A stretch of 64,000 bases of DNA from Lachnospiraceae bacterium (GTDB taxonomy: Bacteria; Bacillota; Clostridia; Lachnospirales; Lachnospiraceae), in the NCBI GenBank assembly GCA_016286035.1, contig JAEERY010000053.1:81566-145565 (forward strand). Direction: 5' to 3'. Positions 36,607 through 46,097 of the stretch are shown one piece after another. A program made the translations under genes and the position numbers. The stretch's first letter is position 1. Every line of letters begins with the position of its first letter. The notes beneath the pieces are model-generated. The model had not been told where the DNA came from. It was given only the letters and a program-made list of their open reading frames with translations, and did not search any database.

Positions 36607-37800
36607 TTAATTCTCTATTGTTATCACATCCGAGAGTATGTAGTGGAAGAGTGGATATGATGTGTTTTCGTTTTCTATATATCCGTTTTTAAGATTAATG
36701 GTATCTGACGGATCGTTGGGATCAACGCCCTGATAATCTCCCTTAAATACGAAATTGACATTACCTCGTTTAAACTGATTTATTGCATTATCAATGGCTT
36801 TTTGCGTTCCGGGAGCAGCTACCTGTAGGTTCAGGTCTACCATTTCGACCCAGTCCTTTTCAAAACCTGCTGATATATCGGTTCCGTGGATACGTCCGGT
36901 TACGACCGATTCTATTTCTTTATTTGTAAAGACTGCTTCCACAGCTGATAGTACATAAGGTTCCCAGCATATCCTTGAAGTGACAAGAGAAGAGCCGGGA
37001 GCTACTTCTGACATGCTCTGGTTATTTCCAACAAAATATACTTCACGGTTTACCAAAGCTTCTTCACAGGCAATGGCAGGACCTATAGTATCGGTATGCT
37101 GTGAGATGATAACACAGCCTTCATCTATCAGTTTTACTGCAGCACTTTTCTCCTGAGCATAGCTGCTCCAGGTTTCGGTGTATGAAACACGCATCACAGC
37201 CTGCGGTACCACTGATCGAACCCCCAGCAAAAAGGCAGTGTATCCGCTAATGACTTCGGATGTCGGAAATGCTGCTACAAAACCTACAAGAGCCTGGTCC
37301 TCGGATATGATACCGTCATTGATCATCTGTTTCATCTTAAGGCCTGCAACGATACCGCTGACATATCTGCCCTGATAAGCCTCGCCTTTAAATGTATGAT
37401 AGTTTGCAGGAACACTCTTGCCGTACATATCCATGTATGATGTCTGGCAGAACTGGATATTGGGATATTCACTTGCAAGTTTCATTACAAGTTCACTGTA
37501 TCCGTTAAAGAAAATGATATCGCATCCTTTACCAGCCAGATCTCGAAGAGGCTCTTCCATCTCATCATCAAGCACATTGCTGCAGGTATAGATATCAATA
37601 CGTTCCCCGTATTTCTTTTCAACAGCATCTTTTGCAAGCGAGAAATTATATGTATAAGGAGTGCTCTCATCATTATCATATACAAAGCCCACTGTAAGAT
37701 GATCTTTCCGTCCGGTCGGATTAAAAAATCTGAAGATGCAGATAAAAGCAGAGAGCAGTACAAGGCAGGTCAGTGCAGTTGTGATATATATCCGTTTCAT
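36607..37800 (-). CDS. BMP/PnrA-like extracytoplasmic binding protein, membrane-anchored
   Basis: The 397-residue protein begins with a single hydrophobic helix (residues 5-26) without a clear lipobox, so it looks membrane-anchored and not lipid-anchored. The remainder matches the BMP (basic membrane protein/PnrA-Med) substrate-binding family, whose members bind purine nucleosides: LTVGFVYDNDES, GCDIIFFNGYSELVMKLA, GRYVSGIVAGLKM, VGFVAAFPTSEVISGYTAF and SQHTDTIGPAIACEEA. No ABC transporter is encoded nearby. Its ATG overlaps the stop of the upstream receptor gene (ATGA), so it probably works with that receptor as a ligand-binding partner. The nucleoside ligand is inferred from the family. Confidence 0.86.
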   Translation of the reverse strand: MKRIYITTALTCLVLLSAFICIFRFFNPTGRKDHLTVGFVYDNDESTPYTYNFSLAKDAVEKKYGERIDIYTCSNVLDDEMEEPLRDLAGKGCDIIFFNGYSELVMKLASEYPNIQFCQTSYMDMYGKSVPANYHTFKGEAYQGRYVSGIVAGLKMKQMINDGIISEDQALVGFVAAFPTSEVISGYTAFLLGVRSVVPQAVMRVSYTETWSSYAQEKSAAVKLIDEGCVIISQHTDTIGPAIACEEALVNREVYFVGNNQSMSEVAPGSSLVTSRICWEPYVLSAVEAVFTNKEIESVVTGRIHGTDISAGFEKDWVEMVDLNLQVAAPGTQKAIDNAINQFKRGNVNFVFKGDYQGVDPNDPSDTINLKNGYIENENTSYPLFHYILSDVITIEN

Positions 37801-40800
37801 ACGCTTGCTCCTTTCTCATCTGCCGGTTTTTCATTTTCTTCTTTTTTCATCTGAGCTTCCTGGATCTTTTTGTCTTCCTCGGCTCTTCTTGTAAGCTCGT
37901 CCTGTGCATCATGTTCGGCATTATCGATCTCAGCACGTTTCTGAGCATACAGTTCATCAAGATTGATAACTCCTTTATCTATAAGACGAAGGAACGCATC
38001 CAAAGCTTCGGGATCAAACTGTGTTCCTCGTCCTCGTTTCATCTCATTCATTACGTAATCGGTGTCCATATGATGACGGTAAACACGGTTTGAAGTCATC
38101 GCATCAAACGTATCGGCAACACTGATTATTCGGGCAAACAGAGGAATCTCTTCACCCTTAAGACCATCGGGATATCCCTTACCGTCATAACGTTCATGAT
38201 GATAACGTGAGCCTTCTTCTACATGTTCGACAAGAGTGAAATCCTTAAGGATATTTGCGCCTCTGATTACATGAGACTTCATTATCGCATATTCTTCATC
38301 GGTGAGTCGTCCGACCTTGTTTAATACACTGTCAGGAACACCGATCTTTCCAATGTCGTGCATCTGGGCAGCCTTTCCGAGGTTGGAGAGGGCTTTCCTG
38401 CGTTCCCACCACTTGAAGCAGTTCATTTCCTGTGCGATCAGTACCGAATACTGTGCAACTCGGGTGGAATGCTGATGTGTACGAACGTCCTTGGCATCGA
38501 CTGTTCTTGCTATGGCCATGACTGTTTCATTAGCCATATTAAGTTTTATCTGCTGCTGGTTGATCTGTCTTTGAACGATAAGCCAAGTAAACCATACGAT
38601 AAACAGTGAGAGAAGAATGAGCATATAGGCGATAAAGCCTGTATGTTCATACAGTTCACCTTCTTTTACAATATCAAATTTACGATCCTCCAAAACTTTT
38701 TCTCCCGCACTGTCAAAGATTGCGAGATGGAAGGTATATTTTCCTGCGGGAAGATTGACGAAGATTATGTTGTTAAGACTGTTCTGGGGAACGATTGTCC
38801 ACTGTGAATCGTAACCTTCAAGATAATAACCGACGTTTGGTTCCTGGATGGTGTAGTTTAGAATCTCGGGCCCAAGCTCTATACGGTCAATACCCTGACC
38901 GACTGTGATAGCACCTGTCCTGTCCATAGGCTGCAATACACCGTCGAGCTTTACGGATGCAAGCTGAATACGATAAGAACGTATATCACTGTTGTATTTA
39001 TCGACATCTATGATATATACACCCGTGTCACAGGGAAGAAACAACTCATTGTTTCCGTTATAGTAATTCCATGAATTTGCTGTAAGGGAAGTACCGAGTC
39101 CTCGTCTGGCATCAAGAAGCTCCCAGGCGATCTCGCCGCCTTCAACAAGCTCGTCACGCTCAACGACGTATATACCCGCACTGGACATGACAAAGAGAGT
39201 ATCAGCGTCTTTTACCCAGATATCGTAGTTATTAAAATACGGGAATCTGTCCAGAACACGGATGGTTCCTTCAGGTTCCAGGTAACACAGACTGTTACTG
39301 GTTACGATGAAGACTCCTTCAGATTTTGGATCCTTAACTGTCCTTAGAATGACATCGCTGCTTAATCCGTCATCTCTTGTAAGAATATCTGAAACAGATC
39401 CGTTCTTTAAGATTGCTATACCATCTCCGTCGGTACCAGCAAGGATGGTTCCGTCACTTAGTTCTGTTATGGTCAGTATCATTGAATTGATAAGACCGTC
39501 TTCGTTATGGATGGTCTGTGTGACCATATGATCTTTGATATAGCTTATGCCGGAATCACCGGCTGCAAGAATAGTACCGTCATTAAGCTCAGTTACTATG
39601 CGGGCTCTGTTACCGAAACTGCCGTTTTCGGCATTGTAAGCCCATTCTTCACCAAAAGGAGAGTATTCCAATAGACCGCTTCCGTATGTACAGATCCAAA
39701 GATGATCCTTTTTGTCGACATACATGCATCGTATACGCTTTCCATCAAGCTTTTCTGTAAGATCGTTATCTATTTTATCGCGGCAGGATTTATCAACTAC
39801 ATCCAGTCCGCTGTCTGTTCCTATGTAATAGCAGTCCTGCCATGAAACAATCGCATTTACAACTTTTCTTTCCATGCCGATCGCACCGTAAACATCCTTA
39901 AAAGGAGATTTGGCAAGTCTTAACAGACCGAGTCTCGATGAGGTGAACCAGAGATTCCCCTGATAATCGTAGAGCATGTTGTCGATGGAGTTATTGAAAT
40001 CATTTGTGTTTAAAACATGATAACCAGTTGAATCAAGATAGGAAACACCGCTGTCTGTGGAGATGAACAGAGTTCCGTCACTTAAATAGTTAAGGTTGTT
40101 GATACTTGATACATCCTTACATGTAATAACGTTATCAATCTTAAATCGGTTGTCATCAGAAATGTTATAACTGTATATGTGATTGGTGGAAGAGCCGACC
40201 ATGAGCTTTCCGTCTGGTGAAAAGGCGCAGCAGTTGAACAGTTCGTTTTCGTCGGGAAGACTTATCGAATTGACTATTTCACCGTTTTGCATGAGGAAAA
40301 GAGTTCCGTTTGAAGAAATAGTCGCAACATGACCTTTCTGATCGGCGCTGATGCTGTCGGCATAGTTTATCTCAGGGAATGTATTCGCAATCTTAAGACC
40401 GTTATTCATGACAAGTATCTGCATGCTTGAGGTTGTGCCGACATAAATGTAGCCGTCGGTTGCACGAATGATACTTCTTACAGAGTTGGATGGAAGTCCA
40501 TCGGACTGATCGAGAACATTTACGACCTTTTCACGGATAACGATAGAAAGACCATTATCATTAGTTCCAATCCATAAACGTCCTTCTTCATCAACATAAA
40601 GGCAGTTTACGTTTCTTACAGATTCATAATCGTCGATCCATCTGAATTCACGACCGTTGTAGCGATATAGACCTGCATAGGTACCGATCCATAAAACACC
40701 ATCATTGGTCTGTGCGATATCATTTGCTTCTCCGCACGGAAGACCGTTGTTAGAGCTGTAAACACTCTGGACATAATCATTATAATCAGTTGTTTCTTTT

Positions 40801-41456
40801 ATGGTTGCTGCCTCTGCTTTTGCAGGCACGACAAGTACAAGACTAAAGGATAAGAATATCAAGCCGGCAGCTGTGGAAGCATTTCCCTTAAGAGTTGCTT
40901 TATCCTCATCATGTTTTCTTCGCCAACGTCTTATAAGGATAACGATATAAACAGCGGCAATCGTCAGGACCTTATCGGCAAACTCAATGGCAAGCTGACC
41001 CAATAAAGCGCATAAAAAAGGAGACCATTCCTTGGTTAAAAGATACTCAATAACTCCGTCACCCCATTTGTTACCTGTGTAACCATTGTTTAACAGAATG
41101 TTTACAGGAACAGATACGACAAGAGCCGTAAGCATCGCCAAAGAAGCGGCCTTCATAAATCCATAGAACTGATCGAACCATCTCTTGCGTGACGCAACAC
41201 CGACGATAATGCCAAGAGCAATACTGGTTACAGAATATGCAGCAGATAGATGATTGATCACGCAATAGGCCAGATTACCCGTTAAGCCTACAATACCGCC
41301 ACATACAGGACCGGCAATATAAGCGCACAGTGCAGTACCGAACGAATCAGCCCAAAGCGGTAATTCCAACGATACCGACAATAGTTTTCCGCCTATGTTC
41401 AGACATACGCACATAGCTACAAACAGAACAATCTGCCAAGTTTTCCATTTATTCAT
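37797..41456 (-). CDS. Giant receptor: ECF-S-like membrane domain, beta-propellers, Y_Y_Y and HD-GYP
   Basis: The 1219-residue protein has, in order: an N-terminal five- or six-helix domain resembling ECF-transporter S components (WADSFGTALCAYIAGPVCGG; residues 1-180); a further hydrophobic helix (about 195-212) followed by AKAEA; a long run of two-component-regulator propeller repeats (about 225-815, with repeated LWIGT, DGLPSNSV and GTILAGTDG units); a Y_Y_Y domain (about 830-925); a membrane helix (about 940-960); and a cytoplasmic HD-GYP domain with His1033-Asp1034 and HHERYDGKGYPDG. The charged tail is helical. The propeller would be outside and the phosphodiesterase inside. GAAGGG precedes the ATG. 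It overlaps the BMP gene by 4 bases. Confidence 0.9.
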   Translation of the reverse strand: MNKWKTWQIVLFVAMCVCLNIGGKLLSVSLELPLWADSFGTALCAYIAGPVCGGIVGLTGNLAYCVINHLSAAYSVTSIALGIIVGVASRKRWFDQFYGFMKAASLAMLTALVVSVPVNILLNNGYTGNKWGDGVIEYLLTKEWSPFLCALLGQLAIEFADKVLTIAAVYIVILIRRWRRKHDEDKATLKGNASTAAGLIFLSFSLVLVVPAKAEAATIKETTDYNDYVQSVYSSNNGLPCGEANDIAQTNDGVLWIGTYAGLYRYNGREFRWIDDYESVRNVNCLYVDEEGRLWIGTNDNGLSIVIREKVVNVLDQSDGLPSNSVRSIIRATDGYIYVGTTSSMQILVMNNGLKIANTFPEINYADSISADQKGHVATISSNGTLFLMQNGEIVNSISLPDENELFNCCAFSPDGKLMVGSSTNHIYSYNISDDNRFKIDNVITCKDVSSINNLNYLSDGTLFISTDSGVSYLDSTGYHVLNTNDFNNSIDNMLYDYQGNLWFTSSRLGLLRLAKSPFKDVYGAIGMERKVVNAIVSWQDCYYIGTDSGLDVVDKSCRDKIDNDLTEKLDGKRIRCMYVDKKDHLWICTYGSGLLEYSPFGEEWAYNAENGSFGNRARIVTELNDGTILAAGDSGISYIKDHMVTQTIHNEDGLINSMILTITELSDGTILAGTDGDGIAILKNGSVSDILTRDDGLSSDVILRTVKDPKSEGVFIVTSNSLCYLEPEGTIRVLDRFPYFNNYDIWVKDADTLFVMSSAGIYVVERDELVEGGEIAWELLDARRGLGTSLTANSWNYYNGNNELFLPCDTGVYIIDVDKYNSDIRSYRIQLASVKLDGVLQPMDRTGAITVGQGIDRIELGPEILNYTIQEPNVGYYLEGYDSQWTIVPQNSLNNIIFVNLPAGKYTFHLAIFDSAGEKVLEDRKFDIVKEGELYEHTGFIAYMLILLSLFIVWFTWLIVQRQINQQQIKLNMANETVMAIARTVDAKDVRTHQHSTRVAQYSVLIAQEMNCFKWWERRKALSNLGKAAQMHDIGKIGVPDSVLNKVGRLTDEEYAIMKSHVIRGANILKDFTLVEHVEEGSRYHHERYDGKGYPDGLKGEEIPLFARIISVADTFDAMTSNRVYRHHMDTDYVMNEMKRGRGTQFDPEALDAFLRLIDKGVINLDELYAQKRAEIDNAEHDAQDELTRRAEEDKKIQEAQMKKEENEKPADEKGASV

Positions 41457-41487
41457 ATTTTTTACCCTTCAATAAACCTTCATTATA

Positions 41488-41516
41488 ATTATATCAAACA
41501 GCAATGCTATTGAAAA
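41488..41516 (-). promoter_or_regulatory. Promoter of the receptor-BMP operon
   Basis: On the minus strand, TTTTCA (41516-41511) and TATAAT (41493-41488) are 17 bases apart, about 30 bases before the start codon. Weak -35, good -10. The rest of the 232-base intergenic stretch is AT-rich; a TATAAT at 41579-41584 on the plus strand may serve the next gene but lacks a convincing -35. Confidence 0.5.
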
Positions 41517-41688
41517 GTTTCAAATGATCGATTTGCAAATTTGATATACAAGTATATTTTTGATCGGCATATGTTTTCTATAATTCTTAAAATAGTATGA
41601 TAACAGTTGCGATTAAAGGCGATTTTGAGTAAGATTAAACCAACAAAATCTTTACAATAATCTTAGTTTTTAAGGTTGGAAATCTGGT

Positions 41689-42411
41689 ATGGATAAACTA
41701 TTTGGAAAACTAACAAAGCTGGTTGCGATTCTGTTTGGAGTCCCTATCGCCATTTTGACACTTTCTGTTGTGCTTTATGCAACAAGTGATGGTTTCAAGT
41801 CATTTATGGATGGCATTGTTCATACAAGCCGCAATGGCCAGATTAAGGCTGATGATTACAACCCTATGGATAATCCGGATGTTAAGATAAAGGATATAGC
41901 GGGTGTAAAAAATCCGTCTGTAAGTGTTGAAAAGGTATTTGATGAGCGTTTTGATGGGGAAGCTTATAAAGTATCAGGAATGAAGATGGACTATTACATA
42001 TATAGAGAAGCATATGAAAACGGTGAAGCTGACGGATACAGGGATTACGAAAAGACCATTAATGATTTTATATATTACCTGATTGTCAAAAAAGACGCTG
42101 AACAGGCAAAAAACTATATAACAAAAGCGGATACCAGAGCACTTGAGGCTCATGAAAATGCCGATGAAGCCTATGAAAACCTTTCGAAAGGCATTGATAT
42201 AAATGTACAGGAAGCAAGTATGGTGGAGGGACAGGTACAGGGAGTAACCTATCTGATAACAATGGCAAAACAGGCAGAGATTAACGGAGTAAAAATAATG
42301 TATGTTTCACTTGCGTATGAGATCGATTACGGATATGACAGGATCAGACGAGCTCCAACATTGTTTATGCAGAAGGTAAACGGAGACTGGAAAATATTTT
42401 CGTCAACATGA
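41689..42411 (+). CDS. Membrane-anchored protein of unknown function
   Basis: The 240-residue protein has one N-terminal transmembrane helix (about residues 10-31) and an extracytoplasmic domain. Its C-terminus (VSLAYEIDYGYDRIRRAPTL...NGDWKIFS, from about residue 203) resembles NTF2-like or DUF4878-type small domains ending in a WKI strand, but no family was recognised with confidence. It opens a run of plus-strand small envelope genes and overlaps the next gene by 4 bases. Confidence 0.75.
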   Translation: MDKLFGKLTKLVAILFGVPIAILTLSVVLYATSDGFKSFMDGIVHTSRNGQIKADDYNPMDNPDVKIKDIAGVKNPSVSVEKVFDERFDGEAYKVSGMKMDYYIYREAYENGEADGYRDYEKTINDFIYYLIVKKDAEQAKNYITKADTRALEAHENADEAYENLSKGIDINVQEASMVEGQVQGVTYLITMAKQAEINGVKIMYVSLAYEIDYGYDRIRRAPTLFMQKVNGDWKIFSST

Positions 42412-42851
42412 TCGATCACGGACTGGAAAACACTATGAAGAAAACAGATAAAGGCATAATTTTATCATTACTGATACCTATACTTATAATAATTGCAGCA
42501 TTCTTTTTACTGGAACAGTTTTACTATGAGAATCCACTGGTTGAGATTCATATAGCATCCAATGCAGTAAAGAACATTGATAAGATGAACATATCCATAG
42601 AGGAACGCTCTATCTTTGGTGTAAGCGACAAAGCCGCTGATAAGGTAATGAGCGCTTATGCAAGGATAAAAGAGGTATACGAACAGATAGAACTTGACTG
42701 TGACAGTGACAGAAGAATAAAAGTGGATGTGAAGGACGGACATAATAAAACGATTATCTTTATTGATGCCAAAGGCAAAAAAGGTGATGAATCCGTAAAG
42801 ATAAATGAAGCTGTTACTATCAACTTAAGAACAAGGACGATACGGGAATAG
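42408..42851 (+). CDS. Small membrane-anchored protein, unknown
   Basis: The 147-residue protein has a single transmembrane helix near the N-terminus (about residues 18-38) and a charged extracytoplasmic domain with alternating Lys and Asp. The ATG at 42408 overlaps the previous stop; ATG 42435 is an alternative. No family recognised. Coupling to the preceding gene suggests that the two membrane proteins act together. Confidence 0.7.
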   Translation: MIDHGLENTMKKTDKGIILSLLIPILIIIAAFFLLEQFYYENPLVEIHIASNAVKNIDKMNISIEERSIFGVSDKAADKVMSAYARIKEVYEQIELDCDSDRRIKVDVKDGHNKTIIFIDAKGKKGDESVKINEAVTINLRTRTIRE

Positions 42852-42877
42852 CTTATCAATATAAAAACGAGGTTTGG

Positions 42878-43459
42878 ATGACTGATCTTAAAGGGAACTC
42901 TGAAAAGTCTGAGCTAAAAAGAATACATAAGAAACTTATCATTAGTCTGGTTATCATATCAGTACTGTTTGGTTGGTTCATATTTTCATGCAGAACAATA
43001 TCGTATTCGGATTTTGATAAGTATAAAAAAGACAATGGTTATGTGCTATATCATGGCGATCCAAAAGGTGCATATGATTTTAAATGTATAAGAAGGCATA
43101 TCGGCATTCTTGGTGGTATAGATGCATACAGTTTCTCTTTGAGTGATGAGGAATATGATAACTATATTGAAGAGCTTGTGAACGAATATAATCTTTCATC
43201 AGAAGACGAAAATGAAAAGAAATACGGGAGAGCACATTATTACGGTATCAAAGTTAGGGATATCAATGCATTAAATGACGGATATACACTGAATGATTTT
43301 AAAAGCGGCGACTTTCTTGATCTGATAACGGATATGCCTGTTGATGAGTATACGGTCATGGTATATGATCCGACGGGTACTGGAAGTGTTTACAGCGGGA
43401 TATTTGTAAATCCCGATACAAACCGTATAGTATGCTATCGCGGAGGCTCTATTAAGTGA
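42878..43459 (+). CDS. Membrane-anchored protein, unknown
   Basis: The 193-residue protein has one transmembrane helix (about residues 20-40, LIISLVIISVLFGWFIFSC) and an extracytoplasmic domain rich in Tyr and Asp. No enzyme motif or recognised family. Together with the two genes before it, it forms a set of three singly anchored envelope proteins. Confidence 0.7.
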   Translation: MTDLKGNSEKSELKRIHKKLIISLVIISVLFGWFIFSCRTISYSDFDKYKKDNGYVLYHGDPKGAYDFKCIRRHIGILGGIDAYSFSLSDEEYDNYIEELVNEYNLSSEDENEKKYGRAHYYGIKVRDINALNDGYTLNDFKSGDFLDLITDMPVDEYTVMVYDPTGTGSVYSGIFVNPDTNRIVCYRGGSIK

Positions 43460-43475
43460 TCTGAAAGGGACTTAT

Positions 43476-44015
43476 ATGAAACTATTGGTTGTTGACATAC
43501 AAAAAGGGATAACGGATGACAGGCTTAATGAATTTGATACATTTATCAAAAATACCGTCTGTATTATAGAAACAGCAAGAAAAAACGGTATAGAGGTCAT
43601 CTATGTTCAGCATGATGATGGTCCAGGAACGGGTTTCTCTGTAGGAGACGAGGAGTTTGAGATATCCGATCAGGTCACGCCCGAAAAAGGTGAGAAGAAA
43701 TTTATAAAAACGGTCAACAGCTGCTTTGGGAACAGTGAGTTTGCCGGATACCTTGAGGCTGAGAAAGAAGATACATTGATGATCGTGGGTCTGCAGACAA
43801 ATTTCTGTATAGATGCCACTGTTAAGTCAGCATTTGACAGAGGATATAAGGTCATAATACCCGAAGGGACAAACTCAACATTTGATAATGACTACATGGA
43901 TAAGAAGACTACATGTGCGTACTATAACGACATGATGTGGCCGGACAGATTCGCAGATTGCGTATCACTTGAAGAAGCTGTTTTACTGATGCAGGAAAAT
44001 GCAGGAAGATCCTAA
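43476..44015 (+). CDS. Isochorismatase-family cysteine hydrolase
   Basis: The 179-residue protein has the catalytic triad pattern of the family: Asp7 in LLVVDIQ, Lys in EKKFIKTVNSCF and the nucleophile Cys in GLQTNFCIDATVKSAFDRG. Such hydrolases act on amides such as nicotinamide, ureidoacrylate or isochorismate; the substrate here cannot be read from sequence. AAAGGGA precedes the ATG. The neighbours are unrelated envelope genes. Confidence 0.9.
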   Translation: MKLLVVDIQKGITDDRLNEFDTFIKNTVCIIETARKNGIEVIYVQHDDGPGTGFSVGDEEFEISDQVTPEKGEKKFIKTVNSCFGNSEFAGYLEAEKEDTLMIVGLQTNFCIDATVKSAFDRGYKVIIPEGTNSTFDNDYMDKKTTCAYYNDMMWPDRFADCVSLEEAVLLMQENAGRS

Positions 44016-44047
44016 GGAGAAAAAGTTTTGGAGAGTCTAACAATTGT

Positions 44048-44359
44048 ATGAAGAGATCAATCTATCTGATATGTGTCTGTATCTTTGCATGTATGATCAC
44101 AGCCTGTGGAGGAAGAAAAGAAGCTTTTGTTTCACCAAACAAAGAAAACAGGATCATAGTAAAGTATGATTTCGTGAGCAGACCAAGTATAGAATATAAT
44201 GGTGACTGTATCTGGAAATATCCGGGCAGTGGTTTTAATGAAGAAGCATACTTCAGGGTTGAATGGATCGATGACAATTCTTTTAAATTCATCTATGACG
44301 ATGAGAGTCATTCGGGAAAGTATGCTGAAGAATATGAGATCGTTTTAAAAGAAAACTGA
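44048..44359 (+). CDS. Small lipoprotein, unknown function
   Basis: The 103-residue protein has a lipoprotein signal ending in the lipobox ITAC (Cys at about residue 20), followed by a short beta-rich domain (WIDDNSFKFIYDDES). It would be processed by LspA. No family recognised. Confidence 0.75.
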   Translation: MKRSIYLICVCIFACMITACGGRKEAFVSPNKENRIIVKYDFVSRPSIEYNGDCIWKYPGSGFNEEAYFRVEWIDDNSFKFIYDDESHSGKYAEEYEIVLKEN

Positions 44360-44395
44360 GATCATATATCAACCCGGCATTTTAGGAGATAGTCC

Positions 44396-45010
44396 ATGTT
44401 TTTTTCTAAGAAAGAAAGCGAAGAAAAGGTAGTTAAAAGACTTTGCGATGATGCAGGTCACATAATTGAAATGCTAAAGCATGTCTTTACAACGGATAAA
44501 GGTCTGGATATAAGAAAGGCACTCATATTTTCTTCGTCTCTTGCAGGTTACGCATGTCATCAGGCTGTCATAGGTGAAAATAAAAGCTTTGTGATTGTTG
44601 AAACAAAGGATAAAAAGAAATTCTATTTTGGTGACGATGTAAATAAGTATCTTCTTGAGAATAAAAACAGTGTCATAGGTTTATGCAATGCAATAGTAAA
44701 TCTCTCTAACGAAGACATCTTAAAAATGGTGTCTGATTTTGCCAAAAATGTAGGTAATGAAGACATGACTGTATGTGGTCTTGAACCACAGAACATTTTT
44801 AATGAGGTCAAACAGTGCTGGGATGGCATATATGAAAACATGACTTCAAAATACTGCAAGTCTCCTTCTGAATATCCCATTCTTTTCGGAATAGTTCTTC
44901 AAAATATGCTGATCATCGCTTTGAAGGCGGGAGCACCTAAAGATGAGGCAGGAAAGATAGCCATGGAATGTGCTATTGCTGTTTCCAAGATGGATACTGA
45001 TTCATTCTGA
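44396..45010 (+). CDS. Cytosolic hypothetical protein
   Basis: The 204-residue protein has neither signal nor membrane helix and is predicted mostly helical, with a beta segment (FVIVETKDKKKFYFGDDV). AGGAGA lies upstream of the ATG. No family recognised; it could be an immunity-like or regulatory protein, but nothing in the sequence decides this. Confidence 0.7.
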   Translation: MFFSKKESEEKVVKRLCDDAGHIIEMLKHVFTTDKGLDIRKALIFSSSLAGYACHQAVIGENKSFVIVETKDKKKFYFGDDVNKYLLENKNSVIGLCNAIVNLSNEDILKMVSDFAKNVGNEDMTVCGLEPQNIFNEVKQCWDGIYENMTSKYCKSPSEYPILFGIVLQNMLIIALKAGAPKDEAGKIAMECAIAVSKMDTDSF

Positions 45011-45025
45011 GTTTGGGTATGTGCA

Positions 45026-46096
45026 ATGAATAAGAATGTAGTTTTTATAATACCACTGCTGATAACGATATACGGATTATCAAATCATCCGACAAAAGGC
45101 ATAGGATCATATATTAATTTTTACAAAGACAAGAATATGGTGACGGCTGCCGATGTCGGACAGGATGTGATAGATGATTTCTGGGACTATATAGATGAAC
45201 ATACGGTGCAAATGGGCAGGTTCATTTACCCGGGTTATTACTATTTTGATGTAACGGGTGATGGGAGAAAAGATCTCTGTACCAGTGTTACTCACGGAAG
45301 CGGCATAGTTTCGACCGGCATCTTTGTATACGATATAAAGAATGAACAGGGCTATGAACTTCAGGAACGCGGAGATTATGATTACTGGATAGATTCTATC
45401 GAAGATAATACGATGTACATAAGAAAAGGAAAGTTTGGACGAAAAGACAATGATCAGTCCAAACTGGGTATATTGGAATTCTCCGATGGAGCTCTTAAGT
45501 ATAACGGTCCTGAAGTACCGGGAAGAGATAAAGATCATGCTGATAACGATATTATGAATCAGGAGATCCATGAAGCTTTCTTTGGTTTTATTAATGGGGA
45601 CAGATCGTGCGTTGATAAAGAAAATGAGCTCTATATACCTGATTTTATAAATGATACCGATGATTATGAATATATGTTTCTGGATATAGATAAGGATGGA
45701 GAAGATGAGCTTATAATACAGACAGTAAATGATCCGGGATACTTAAATGCTGTCTATGATTACAAAGACGGAAATATAAGATGCTGGTATATAGACAGCA
45801 TTGAAATGACTTGTTTTAACTATCCGCTAAAGAACGGAAGAATGGTCCAGAAATATCTTTACGACGATTCTGTATCCTATGCGGTCTTTGAATACAAAGA
45901 AGACGGTACGTATGAGATTATCACATCACTTTTTTGTTATGAATGCTCTGATCCGTATGATGAAATGATAGAGCATCCGTATTATGAGATAGATTCAATA
46001 GAAACGAATAAAGAAGCATATGAGAGAACGCTTAAGAACATGATCACAAATCAAGAATTTGATCGCTCGGACTGGACGGCGATAACGGGAGAATAA
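45026..46096 (+). CDS. Exported protein with FG-GAP/VCBS-like calcium loops
   Basis: The 356-residue protein starts with a short hydrophobic stretch (VVFIIPLLITIYGL), which may be a signal or anchor. Two DxDxDG-type loops are visible, DVTGDGRKDL and DIDKDGEDELI, as in VCBS/FG-GAP beta-propeller-like repeats that bind calcium. No catalytic motif. It ends one base before the next small membrane gene. Confidence 0.72.
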   Translation: MNKNVVFIIPLLITIYGLSNHPTKGIGSYINFYKDKNMVTAADVGQDVIDDFWDYIDEHTVQMGRFIYPGYYYFDVTGDGRKDLCTSVTHGSGIVSTGIFVYDIKNEQGYELQERGDYDYWIDSIEDNTMYIRKGKFGRKDNDQSKLGILEFSDGALKYNGPEVPGRDKDHADNDIMNQEIHEAFFGFINGDRSCVDKENELYIPDFINDTDDYEYMFLDIDKDGEDELIIQTVNDPGYLNAVYDYKDGNIRCWYIDSIEMTCFNYPLKNGRMVQKYLYDDSVSYAVFEYKEDGTYEIITSLFCYECSDPYDEMIEHPYYEIDSIETNKEAYERTLKNMITNQEFDRSDWTAITGE

Positions 46097-46097
46097 A

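Noticed and set aside
41457..41688. Small RNA or riboswitch in the AT-rich gap
   Set aside because: No stable hairpin or known riboswitch core is visible; only promoter-like elements were found.
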